Assembly: GCA_910890315.1 (NCBI GenBank)
Contig: CAJVGD010000014.1
Span: 1 to 64,000, forward strand
DNA: 64,000 nucleotides
Direction: 5' to 3'
DNA from: Serendipita indica DSM 11827
Lineage: Eukaryota > Basidiomycota > Agaricomycetes > Sebacinales > Serendipitaceae
Part shown: positions 45,431 through 55,336 of the stretch, in pieces
Layout: each line of letters begins with the position of its first letter
Numbering within the stretch: the first letter of the stretch is position 1
Notes under the pieces: generated by a model
Seen by the model: only the letters and a program-made list of their open reading frames with translations
The model's database searches: none
What the model was told of the DNA's origin: nothing
Position numbers and translations under genes: made by a program

Positions 45431-46824
45431 ATGGCCACTTTCCCGAGATTTGTCGCTGCAGCCTCGAGAACATCCAGAGGATTTCACAGGCAACTTATCG
45501 TGTCCAACCCCCGGATTTGGCAAACCCTACATACTTCCACCCACAGTACGCACATGGAAATCTCAGTTGCTGACCACTTCTGATCCTTTCCCAGCCCATG
45601 CAAAGAAGAAAAAGCAGCAAGTCGTCAAAGACGACGACATGTTTTTGTCCGAGAGCGACGAAGAAGACTTGTTCGGCGGACTGTCGAAATCTTCACAGAC
45701 GTCGACAGCAGCCTCTCAGGCAATACCAAAGCGCGAGAACAAAAATCTCACTCGCTCTTTGAAGACAAGGCTCTCCAACTCGTCGAACAAAAGCGCGCAG
45801 AAGAGTTTTCAACTTTGCATTCCTGGCTCATCGCGTCTACTGGTATGCGTTGACGTGTTCTACCGACATATTCCAACTCTTTCTTAGGACACAGGGGTAA
45901 ACAAGGTCGACTTCGACCCAAGAATGAGGACCTGCGACGGCTGGTGTCCATGGCGAAAACGGATGCAGAATTCCACCAAGTCATTACTGTTCTACGGCAA
46001 TGGCGTGCATACCCTGCTCGTACGCATAGAGTATCACTAGAAGTAGCCCTTCTCGGTAGGTCAAGTCGGTATCCACACAGACTTTGCTGATGGCCGCTTT
46101 AGAAAAGGCAATCGAAACATCAAACGTCCCGCTTCTCATTCCTGTTCTTATGCATCACCCACTCTATGGAATCAGCGTCCCGTCATTGCAACTCGCCAGA
46201 AGGCTCCTAAAGTCAATCATCTCCCCCGTCAACGCTTACCCTCCTCCCTATTCGCCGTCTAATCGCGTCAACTCGGAACAATCGACCGACTTTGTATCAG
46301 AGGATCACGTTACACAAGCATTGCAACTTACCGAAGTCCTCTCAGTGACCATTCTCCCGCCCATCGAGTCGTCGCAACCTCCTCCCCTTTCACCATCCAG
46401 CGATCTCGTAGGGGGAGTAATGCTCCTTTCTCTTCTCCTACGAGTCCCAATGAGCGGCATGGTCGAAGATAAAAGCCCACACCTCACCGCCATAGTCGAG
46501 CTCGCGCAAAAGCTACAGAGCGGATCCGAAAGGAAGACGATCAGCAGACCCGAAGATGCTCGTGAGAGACTCTGGACGCTCGCGGCGCTTCGCGAATGTC
46601 AAGCAGCTCTCATGTCCGAGGAAATCGTCGCCGCGCTTGATCGGGTCAAGTCTGAGGGCAAGCTGAAGATGGACGCAAAGTCGCTTTCGACATGGATAGC
46701 GTCCGAGATGTTGGAATTGGAAGGACGTCTTAGTTCGATGGGCCTGACGGTTGTCAAAAAGGCGCGGATTCCCTCTTCCCCACCTCGACCAAGGGCACAT
46801 GCCGAACAAAGCGCGTCGATATGA
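45431..46824 (+). CDS. putative mitochondrial protein of unknown function
   Basis: The ATG at 45431 opens an Arg/Ser/Phe-rich, acid-free leader (MATFPRFVAAASRTSRGFHR...), typical of mitochondrial import. A GTACGC...CCCAG intron leads to a Lys cluster and acidic stretch (KDDDMFLSESDEEDLFGG). Helix-rich sequence follows: FEDKALQLVEQKRAEEFSTL, then after introns near 45842-45887 and 46053-46102, VRQ-like VITVLRQWRAYPARTHRVSL, SVPSLQLARRLLKSII, and a tail ending RAHAEQSASI. Helical pairs resemble proteins of mitochondrial translation, but I cannot name the family. Near 45749 the frame changes without any intron: one more A in the A5 run of GAGAACAAAAATCTC would join both halves, which suggests a consensus error or a real frameshift. 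Confidence 0.65.
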
Positions 46825-46896
46825 GTTACTCTGCGAGGGTTACCGTAGATTGACATAGCTTGGTCCAACGCTTGTCGTGATGAGGAGCAAAAATGT

Positions 46897-46977
46897 TGCT
46901 GTGTCGGGGAGTCGAACCCCGTTCGAAACCTAACACGCAATGGGAAGGTTCCATCATAACCGTTAGACCAACACAGC
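46897..46977 (-). tRNA. tRNA-Gly(CCC) with a 9-nt intron
   Basis: On the minus strand the acceptor GCTGTGT pairs with ACACAGC, and the T arm is CGGGG-TTCGACT-CCCCG. The D arm is GTC/GAT around TAACGGTTAT. The anticodon stem GAACC pairs with GGTTT (one G-U), with loop TT-CCC-A, giving anticodon CCC (Gly). A 9-nt insert (TTGCGTGTT) sits after position 37, the canonical place of nuclear tRNA introns. A T-run typical of a Pol III terminator is not obvious directly downstream. Confidence 0.85.
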
Positions 46978-47562
46978 CAGATCACAGTTTCGCATTTTAG
47001 ATTAGCCATCTGAAATCCATAAGTCATGCATCTTCTGGCCAACGATTATCGACGGCATGAGGGAAGAAATTGACGATCATCGGTGCATTCTTAGTAGTAC
47101 AGACATGAATAATCGCATCTACAGATCTCTGGCATGGGCTCTGTCGTGCCAAGGCCAACATATCTACCTGCAATGTCCATCCTCTCGCAAATGAGCGTCA
47201 TGCAAAGATAAATCGAGTGGCGTTTAACGGTGTCATTTCGGACATATCGCTTAACCATGAGAAAAAGAGAGCAAGGCGGATTCACAATGCCTTAGCCGTA
47301 GGCAGTAGACAATATTGCCACCTGCGTGGGAAGCGGTGCTCCCCCTCTTGGCTGCAGTCGTCCAGGGGCTTGAACCCTTTCACAGCATTAATTCAGAATA
47401 TTCAATATAGGTAGTCACAGCTTGCCAGACTGCATCCAGACTAGCCAAAATAATAGCGCGGATTGCATTACCAAGTGATAAGCGGACATATCGCTTCAGG
47501 GAGGAAATATTGACGCTACAGCACTAACGCAGATTCGAGGCGATGCGAATGCGACTTGTTCC
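46978..47562. other. intergenic
   Basis: No gene recognised between the tRNA and the TATA box of the next gene. Confidence 0.4.
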
Positions 47563-47570
47563 TATAAAGG
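47563..47570 (+). promoter_or_regulatory. TATA box and pyrimidine tract of the His-rich secreted protein gene
   Basis: TATAAAGG lies 120 bp upstream of the ATG at 47683. A long CT-rich tract (about 47620-47675) separates them, as is common in strongly expressed fungal genes. Confidence 0.65.
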
Positions 47571-47682
47571 GCATCTGCTCTTCGACCACCTACTCCTCAG
47601 ACTGGTTCTCGACTTTCACTTTCTTCTTTCACTTTTTCTTTTCCTACTTTTTTTTTTCTCTTCTCTTCCAAACTCGTTCAGC

Positions 47683-48135
47683 ATGCGCACCGGGTTCTTT
47701 GCCATCCTTTTCGCCTCGGCTGCTGTTTTGGTGTCCGCTGCTCCGTTCCCTCTGTACGTTCAGACGCAAGGAGTGCATCTCGCTTCTGACCCATATTCCT
47801 CTTTCACACAGGTTGCAAGGTGCTGCCGCACACGCACATCACCAAGCCCAGGCAGACCACCACCTACAGCAAGCAGAAACCCACCTGAACCACGCAGAGA
47901 CACACAGCAATCATGCCAATACGGCAACAGCAAAGTTTGTCCACAAATATATTAAAGAATCATGCGCTGACAATGAGACAGTGGTAACCATCAAGCCGCT
48001 GCGCATCACACAGCCCAATATAATCACCATATGCAGCAATTTGATCATCACACTGCTGAACACGAGCGTCACCAAGCCCTGGCCGACCATCATGCCCAGT
48101 TTGTTCACCACCGGAGCATAGACGAGTTGGATTAG
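47683..48135 (+). CDS. small secreted His/Gln-rich protein
   Basis: The ATG at 47683 starts a signal peptide (MRTGFFAILFASAAVLVSAA). Exon 1 ends at PFPL with donor GTACGT and resumes after CACACAG at 47814. The mature protein is dominated by His, Gln and Ala (AAAHAHHQAQADHHLQQAET, HLNHAETHSNHANTATA). A second intron of 47 nt (GTTTGT...GACAG, 47939-47985) restores frame to HQAAAHHTAQYNHHMQQFDH and HTAEHERHQALADHHAQFVH, ending IDELD at the TAG 48133-48135. Without that intron the frame would read through to 48121 in an unlike sequence, so splicing is strongly preferred. About 120 residues, no Cys. His clusters could bind Zn, Cu or Ni; possible cell-wall or effector protein, by inference. Confidence 0.75.
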
Positions 48136-48148
48136 AGGAGAAACTTAT

Positions 48149-48455
48149 CTAGTGTCTAAAATATAGTCGAATTCCAGCATGAAATGATTCCGCAGAGATG
48201 TGAATGCCAGTACGCCACGGCTGAACCAACGTCTGTCGGTGTGGTCCGTGGTCAAAGTAGGTTGCAAAGGACTTGAAGCGTGGTCGCGTAATCAGTGGCA
48301 ACGTTAAGCACAACGAAAGGGTCGCTGGCATAAGGGTGAATTCGATACGCAGGAATAGACGCGCTCTCGCAACGAGTGTAGATTTGTCGCCGTATGATCC
48401 CTCGGATACGATCTTTGCTGCCTTCTGACAGGTCAGAGACCATAGATTCGTTCAA
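48149..48455 (-). pseudogene. unrecognised coding-like relic
   Basis: Two frames meet near 48275: NESMVSDLSEGSKDRIRGII ... YASDPFVVLNVATDYAT and, shifted, FKSFATYFDHGPHRQTLVQP ... AESFHAGIRLYFRH. Together they look like the end of a protein with a frame shift or a short unplaced intron. No family recognised. Confidence 0.3.
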
Positions 48456-48705
48456 GCGCGGATGGATGAGTCGGCGACGTCTCAGATGAATGCAACACCT
48501 AGGTCGCTCTATGTCGCCACCTCGATTCTCTCACCTGTCAATGAACCTATCCCTGTATGGTGCCCATTTGCGAGGCGATAAAAGTCACAAGAATCTTGCA
48601 GAGGCCGTGCCCGCCGTGCTACAATGGTCGCTTGGGGCCATAAACCTGCAGAGTTGTGATCAAGTCACCAGTACAGTCACTGCCTGAATCAATAATAGCA
48701 TAGAA

Positions 48706-50037
48706 CTAGAGTATCACAGGAGTTTCAAACCACGCGAATAAAGGATTGTAGTTTTGGCCGATGCCCTTACCCCTGCCCTTTGCAATTTCGAGCCTCTGAA
48801 CGATATACTCATCCAGTGTCCTCCAATAAAAGTCTAGCAGTCGGAACCCATGCATCTGGAATAGCTTTACGACACAGTATGTCGCAAACTTGTCACCATC
48901 CAACCAATGTGGAATCCATGTTTCCCAATCCCATTCAAGAACGAGGGTGGACACGCCAGATTCCATAATCTTATCGAAGCTAGGTTGAATGGCCCATCTT
49001 ATGTGCAGGCGTTGACAAACAGGGCAAACGAGGCGGGTCCACTCACTTGGTCGGATTACCTCTAGATGAACTGAAAGCGTGGCGATAGGGTGACCTTGCG
49101 GAGGTCGGGTCCAGGGAACCACATTTGGGAGCGCAAGGGAAGTGATCTGTGGGCAGATTTCCCAGACGGTCGGCTCGAGAGTTATATTGGCCACGATTCC
49201 GGGCGTTGCTCCCCACCATAGAGTGGACAACTGATGGCCTATATTGCCCAGCCAAGAGGTAAAAGTATCCAACAAGTCTGAAGTGGTCCAGACGCAAAGG
49301 TGTCGCAGTTTTGGCAGCGTCAGCGGTTCAAGGTGGCGTAGCATCTTGAATTTGAGAGTAGTGATATCGTGCATATTATACGGGGGTTCAGCATGTCGGA
49401 TGCTGACGACGAGTTGATAGAGGTGTGCCAAAGATTTGGAATAGGGATCCAGTGATGGAAATAGGAAGCGTACGCCATCGAGTTAATTACCCGCGGTGAG
49501 GGTATCAAGAAGATTGGACCAGCGACGACCTTCAATCTCCAATATTTCCACTCTCCATACCCCGACGTTGCTCAGAAATGAGAGTTTGTCGCAACCGTCC
49601 TCGTATTTGGACCAGCTGAAATCGCATTTACAGTGAGGCACCTTCCATAGAATCCTATGGGCGACGGCAAGGGCCTCTGCAGGCACTCTGTCATGGAGGA
49701 CGTCTGCTAGTTCGACGTATCGATGTGGAAAATGACGAAGATATAGCACCCACGCGCGACAAATGCGCATTAGGATATTTCTCGTCCTCTCTGCTGCCCA
49801 GTATCCGCCTGGATCGCAATATCGCTGGAGGCCGGGCAATCCATACGCCTCTGCTGGGTCTATTTCGAAGAATATCGGGACGTAGATGGCATAGCGGAGT
49901 ACGTTTTGCCAGAGTTCGGCAGGAAGGCGACATTCGAGCCTCATTATGATCAGCGGCAAAGTCTCGTGGGCGTAAATAGACATATGTTCAGACGGTGACA
50001 TCAAATAAACTATTGGGTCCACGTATAATATTGACAT
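48706..50037 (-). pseudogene. F-box-like protein gene with one in-frame stop
   Basis: The ATG at 50037 opens the frame; ECRLPAELWQNVLRYAIYVP near residue 35 resembles an F-box start. The rest is leucine-rich and diverged, as in fast-evolving basidiomycete F-box families (LPKLRHLCVWTTSDLLDTF, ITSLALPNVVPW). The 5' frame (50037-49486) and the 3' frame (49482-48706) are the same frame, separated only by a TAA at about 49483-49485 (TAGN-stop-LDGVRF). I tried the GTAATT near the stop as an intron donor, but no acceptor restores phase. So this is a nearly intact gene with one nonsense change, or two overlapping gene models. The protein ends NYNPLFAWFETPVIL. It is divergent from the FBXO9-like gene, 164 bp away. 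Confidence 0.55.
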
Positions 50038-50201
50038 CTCGGCCTTGCTCGGTATATGAACCCCGTCTTCGTTCTGGATGGATACTTAGAGCCTGACTTT
50101 GACTGAAATGAACCAATGTACTATAGCTAACAGGTGGCGAAGATCTCTGTACTTCCAAGCTCTTTACCTGAGTTGGACTCTCCCCCTTCCACCATTTTCC
50201 A
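50038..50201. promoter_or_regulatory. 164-bp divergent promoter region
   Basis: Short region between the start codons of the F-box-like gene (minus) and the FBXO9-like gene (plus). No clear box seen. Confidence 0.45.
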
Positions 50202-51686
50202 ATGGCCGAGAGCGAAGAACTGCGCCGATTCCGAGAAGACTGGAAGCGTGAAGTTCAAGCGAGAACTCATCCAGAACCCGTCGTTGTGCCGCCTTCGACG
50301 TCAAATACAGAGGCCACGGTGACTCGAGACGCGCTAGACGCGCCTGTTGTGACAAAGTCAGCAGAGCTAGTCGCTCTTGGACCGATAGTCAATCCCACTG
50401 TAACCATTACGACGCCGTCAAATGGCCGCCAATCTGCCTTGGAGCTCTACGCACAGGCCATTGGACTCGAGGAACAAGGAGCGCATGATGCAGCTGCTCA
50501 GCTATATCGCAGAGCATTTAGACTAGATGGAAATGTTGACCGCGCATATCACAGACTACAGCTACGTCGCGAGCTCGACGTCGGTGGATTAGTCAACGAC
50601 GTCGGTGCGCTCAGTCTCGCGTCGGGTGACCAGACGCGCTCAAATGCAAAGGATTCAACCGCTAAATCCCATATAACTTCTCATATCCAACCTCTGCACG
50701 CTTATGGTACATTCAGCGCGTCCAAAGGTGCTTTAGCCGACCTCTTGCCGTCGTTCTTAAACGCAAAATTTGAACCAGAGGACGAACGACAAGCTTTGCA
50801 TATTAAAAAGCTACCAGACGAACTGCTTTTGGCCATACTCTCCCACTTTATCGAAACGGCAGATACACGCGCAATTGAGCGGTTTGGAAGCGTATCCAGA
50901 AAAGCCCGGCTACTCACGTTGGAACAAGGAATATGGAGGTGAGTCTATGGCCGACCAGCGTCGCTGTGGCTGATCGAACAACATAGACAGCTTGTAGAGC
51001 GTACCTACGTACCCCCACAGCTCTCCATAGATCCACTCGTCCTCCTACCATCATTTAGAGAAGACTATCGCCAGTTTTACATTCATCAACCCCGCGTGCG
51101 GATGGACGGCGTATATATTGCCGTCTGCCACTATGTTCGCACCGGACATACGGAAAACGCCTGGGTTAACATTACACACCTCATCACTTATCACCGATAT
51201 CTACGCTTCCTTCCTGGTGGCATTGTCCTGTCCTTACTTTCGTCCGACTCGACCCTCTCGCCCCAGCAAATCATCCCATTGCTCACCCTGGAGAATGCTA
51301 CGTTGGCAAGCGGTGGTCAACGAGTCAAAGGGTTGAGTATGGGCCAATGGGAGCTACATACTGTCGACGAGTCTGGAGGGTCCAAGGGCCCGGATGGTCC
51401 GTATGTGACCATTGACAATATCCTTGATTCTTCGCATGGTTCTGCGCCAAAGTATACATTCAGCATGCGGTTAGGGCTACGATCGAAACCGGTTGGAAGG
51501 TGAGTCCATCCTTCAACCTTTTGGTGGTTCATTCCAACATTTGCCAGATGGAACAAGCTGGACATTCTCAACTATTCTTCGATACGAATAGCAACAGACG
51601 AAGAGACGCCATTGCTGCTCAAGCACGAACGACCGTACTGGTTCTCCAAGGTCCGCTCGTATGGCTCTGGCATGGATCCAATATAG
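50202..51686 (+). CDS. F-box only protein 9 homologue (Hrt3/Pof7 type)
   Basis: Exon 1 (50202-50939) begins MAESEELRRFREDWKREVQA. It has a TPR-like helix pair (ALELYAQAIGLEEQGAHDAA, AQLYRRAFRLDGNVDRAY) and then an F-box (IKKLPDELLLAILSHF ... FGSVSRKARLLTLEQGIWR). A GTGAGT intron leads to the family-specific C-terminal region: YVPPQLSIDPLVLLPSF, REDYRQFYIHQPRVRMDGVY, FLPGGIVLSLLSSD. After a second GTGAGT intron the last exon (WNKLDILNYSSI) ends GMDPI at 51684-51686. In yeasts and animals this protein is the substrate receptor of an SCF ubiquitin ligase. The order TPR-like, F-box, C-terminal beta domain is standard, and no fault is seen. Confidence 0.9.
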
Positions 51687-51758
51687 CCCAGTGTCCTTAT
51701 CATCTGAATTACACTACGTACATCTATTCAAGATACACGTTACATTCAGAAAGCGTTT

Positions 51759-52695
51759 TCAAGGCGAGATACGAGCCAAGTTGGCAATCTCAAACGAATC
51801 CAAAACCGCCCCCACTGGCGTCGCTCCAGGTGGTGGCGTCCATGGACCTGTCGTGGTGGTTGCCGGCGCCTGCGTAAAGAACGAGGAGAGTTCGTTGGAT
51901 GGGAAAGGTGGCCAGTCTGAGGGCCATGGTGTCGGCCACCCCCATGGGAAACCAGGATCGTCCTCGGTATCCGATTCTGTAGAAGAAGACGTTTCGCTCG
52001 ACTCGCTGCTTGTCGACGTAGGAGTCTGGGTTGAGGTCGACGTCGTTTGGCTCGTTTGGGTAGAAGACGAAGAGGAGACAGACGTTGATGTCGTCGTTTG
52101 AACTAGTGAGCTTGAGGAGCTACTGCTACTCGACTGAATGCTTGTGGATGATGGTATTGTGCTCGAGGAAGACGGTATTGTGCTCGAGGAAGACGATATT
52201 GGGGTCGAGGAAGATATTGGGGTCGAGGAAGATGATACTGTGCTCGTAGATGATGGCACTGTGGACGTGCTACTAGAAACGCTAGTCGGTGTTGTCGAGC
52301 TCGAACTACTCTGGCTGGTGCTACTTGAGCTGCTCGAGGTTGGCTTGGTCGTACTTGAGGATGAATGTGTGGTGGATGTCGACGATTTTGTCGTAGTTGA
52401 AGATGTGCGAGTCGACGACGAGGGCCCGGTCCGGGTAACGCTACTCGAGGCAATCGTCGTTCGGGTTGGGATGGTGCTCGTACCGGTATCTCGAGTTGCC
52501 GTGGTGAGACCTGGGATCGTGATCCCGCTTGGAAGATTGGTGGGCCATCCGCCTCCGATTCCTATTTGTCTGGCGTGGATCTGCCAACGATGAGCTTAGC
52601 CGGGGCCGAGAGAACCGTCAACATACATCCTTTGGTAAGGGAGCCCCTAATACTCCACAGGTTAATACCAGAGTTACCAAGGAGAGTCCTAACAT
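51759..52695 (-). CDS. secreted Ser/Thr-rich low-complexity protein
   Basis: The ATG at 52695 gives a signal peptide (MLGLSLVTLVLTCGVLGAPL), joined after PKD by a 47-nt GTATGT...GGCAG intron to IHARQIGIGGGWPTNLPSGI. From about residue 60 the protein is a mucin-like run of Ser and Thr (SSSTPISSSTPISSSSSTIP) over about 140 residues. It then turns acidic (ESDTEDDPGF) and Trp/Pro-rich (PWGWPTPWPSDWPPFPSN). It ends without a GPI-like hydrophobic tail (EIANLARISP). Likely heavily O-glycosylated and secreted or wall-bound. Repeats of 6-12 residues imply slippage-driven length change. A TATA box lies 42 bp upstream of the ATG. Convergent with the FBXO9-like gene. Confidence 0.8.
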
Positions 52696-52736
52696 TGCGC
52701 TGCGAGACGAGTAAGGGGGCACTTGGCAGCCTGTCG

Positions 52737-52744
52737 TTTATATA
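52737..52744 (-). promoter_or_regulatory. TATA box of the Ser/Thr-rich protein gene
   Basis: TATATAAA on the minus strand, about 42 bp before the start codon at 52695. Confidence 0.65.
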
Positions 52745-53159
52745 CCGCCGCTCCCATCAGACGGGAATACTCATGACACAGAATCATTTAGACTCTACAG
52801 ACACTCGACGTGCCGTGATGGCTCGGCATACTCGAAGGAGTTTTCCTTGCCGCGGACAATGGAACGCTTCTCCCGAGCGGAAACACTTGCACCTCAAAGT
52901 ATGTACATCACCGGTACTTTTTGACTCTGATACGATCGTCGGACCACCGAAGATCTTCCTCTGCTTCGAAAACTGGATGGGCGTGCGCTTGCGTCTTTGA
53001 AGGTTCTCCGATATTTTCAGCGAGTTGAAATTGTGGAAGGTGAGGCGTGTCAACGAAAAGAATGAGTGAGTGTGCCTATACCGCTTCGCGTGGAGAACTG
53101 TTGACATCGGCGGACCCCTGCTTGTTTACCTGAGGATACAGATTGCAAATAGTTCCAAT

Positions 53160-53700
53160 TTGAGGGTTTATATGCCTTGAAAAGCGAGGTTCCCAACTCA
53201 TAGTGACAAGATCCTCGCCTTTACCCATCACCTTGGGATTGGCTATCCCGTCACCACAGTCGAAGTAGATCCTGAAAACCCGTAAATTTCGTTGATGTTG
53301 TGCTTTTGAGTAATGTCCAGATCAGCCCAGTGAATATACCTTGATAGATTCTCCAGGTTGAACCATCATCCGGACAGGATGGCCAAATGCTCATAGGTTC
53401 GGGGCCAGCGGACAAATGATTATCTGGGTCCGAACATGGAAGCATCCTTGGAGACACCCGTTGATTGCGAATCATATTTACCCGACACGAACATTCAATG
53501 GCGGTATTCAGGCCGGAATCTGGTGTGGGAGTTTGCTTGCGATGGGCCGGACGGTCAGCTGTTCGTGGATAGACAAGTTGATCCAGACGTCAACAATTGT
53601 CAAGTCAAAACGTCTATTGGCCCTCTCAAAAGGCTTATTTTCGCTTATTTCTTCACGGCGAGGGTCGCTTCTCATCCTCCCGCGATTCTACCTTGATACG
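53160..53700. other. unresolved coding-like stretches on both strands
   Basis: On the minus strand a stretch near 53280-53130 reads IYFDCGDGIANPKVMGKGED, then LVTMSWEPRFSRHINPQIGT, ICNLYPQ and a GTAAAC donor, and near 53390 WPSCPDDGSTWRIYQ. On the plus strand 53436-53600 reads NIQWRYSGRNLVWEFACDGP. Both look protein-like but I could not build a consistent gene on either strand. A decayed secreted-protein gene is possible. Confidence 0.3.
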
Positions 53701-54680
53701 TGGAAGCATTTTGTCGCTTCACCATACAAAATCTATTATCTACTTGGCATCCTTTCCACCTTTTTGCGCATACTGATGCCAGCGTAGATCTATTTCCGCC
53801 ATGCGTGCAGGCTGTGGCATACGAATACATGTACCAAGAAGTAAAGCACGGATATTACCCAAGCAAGATGCATAGGATACAGGCGAGAAGGCGAAAGATG
53901 ACACTCTCACCTTCTAGGCAATCTTATATCTTTGTTGGATGACTCGCTAGTCGACCTTCCCCTTCAAGGTAATCGTACTGTGAATTTCCGCACACTCCAC
54001 TCAAAATCCCGAGGAAAGGCAACCAAACAAGAGATCTGACTTTCTTTGATTATTTCCCAATGAGTTTGCTTATACGCTCGGCTCACCTGTATTCCTCAAA
54101 CCGTTTTCTCGTATTGTCTTCTTGGGTCGGTCTATTCCACTATTCTGGAAACAGTTAAAACCGAGATAGGCAGATGATCCTCCGTAATACCTCCATAGTT
54201 CAGCCTGACGTGGACTTTTGATGTACCAAGTTGGTTTGTACGTTTCATGAATTAACACAGGCATTTCTCCACTACCAAGCACCAAGATCATATACATGAT
54301 TCCCAGTTGATGTTCATATGCAGCTAGCTGACTTCATGTTCCTATATGAACCGTTTGGTAGCCATGTCACATACTATGCACGGCATTCTCCGACTTTGCT
54401 CTCTAAGTGAGAACTACGGCGAATCTGGGGTGGCATTTGACCGCAAGCCTGGGATGGAGCCCTCCTCGAAATGACCCGATACGCTGCCTAGCCGGGGACA
54501 GGGACCATACGGGCACCCATCCAACGTGAAAGATCCGGTTTTCCTTGCGGACAGTATCATCTACTCAAATGTCTGGAAAAATATCAAGAAGTTTCTAGTC
54601 TCGCATGCCTTTGGCTCAGAGTGATGTTACGGCCCCAAACATGATGCGAAGTGTACCCTCTTACACCCACTGCTCTCAGC
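53701..54680. other. intergenic
   Basis: No gene, repeat or RNA recognised. Confidence 0.4.
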
Positions 54681-54688
54681 TATAAAAG
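54681..54688 (+). promoter_or_regulatory. TATA box of the GFNT-repeat protein gene
   Basis: TATAAAAG lies 103 bp upstream of the ATG at 54784, a normal distance for a fungal TATA promoter. Confidence 0.75.
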
Positions 54689-54783
54689 GTTGGCTCGGAG
54701 GAGGGGCATTCCTCCAGTCCTTCCCGACCCGCGTCCGCCTCGAACCAGCTCCGAGCCCGATCTCTTCTAGTAGCCACACCAAT

Positions 54784-55032
54784 ATGCTTAGATCCATTGC
54801 AGTGCTACTCGTGTCTCTTGCCTTCGTCAGCGCTGCTCCCCTTCCCGAAGCGCAAAGAGTCAGTGAGGGGTACAATACTGGCGGGTTCAATACTGGTGGC
54901 TTCAACACGAACGGCTTCAACACTGTGGGATTCAATACCCAGGGCTTCAATGGCCCTTGTGAATCTGGTGCTAACTATGGCTGGAATGGTGGCTGCACCC
55001 AAAAGCCGGCTCCGACTTCGAAGAAGCCCTAG
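54784..55032 (+). CDS. small secreted protein with GFNT repeats
   Basis: An intronless frame of 82 codons. The signal peptide is MLRSIAVLLVSLAFVSAAPL. After PEAQRVSEG come five tandem five-residue units: YNTGG, FNTGG, FNTNG, FNTVG, FNTQG, then FNG. The DNA repeat unit is 15 bp (GGCTTCAACACNNNC-like). The tail has two Cys (GPCESGANYGWNGGCTQ) that could form one disulphide, and a basic end (TSKKP). There are no Kex2 dibasic sites between repeats, so it is not an ordinary pheromone or repeat-peptide precursor. Small size, secretion, repeats and a strong TATA box make it a candidate effector or wall-associated peptide. No family recognised. Confidence 0.75.
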   Translation: MLRSIAVLLVSLAFVSAAPLPEAQRVSEGYNTGGFNTGGFNTNGFNTVGFNTQGFNGPCESGANYGWNGGCTQKPAPTSKKP

Positions 55033-55336
55033 ACGCAGGTGAGTATTCAGACTACTTCCTTATATGTGACTGACGTTTTACAGTATTCGATTTAGGGCCC
55101 CAGTCCTTACTTGAAAAATTGGTCCTCTCCGCGGCTCTGCTGAGAGGTTGGTTTCTTGTTGTAGAACAGATTGTCATATATACACATTCCTTTGTGATTT
55201 AGAGTACGACTATGCATTCTTTATCCCAAGTCGACATGGAAGGAGCGAGTGGTGGCATAGACTTAGTGACGGCGTCGTCTGTAAACGTGACCGGGACCCT
55301 CGACGCGGACAGCCAAAAGCTCTCGTTCTGCGCCAG

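Noticed and set aside
51661-52593. Plus-strand Val/Glu/Asp-rich frames
   Set aside because: Antisense to the Ser/Thr-rich secreted protein; the minus frame has signal peptide, intron and TATA box.
52784-53107. Minus-strand frame of 107 codons, basic
   Set aside because: No signal, domain or start context; overlaps an equally poor plus-strand frame.
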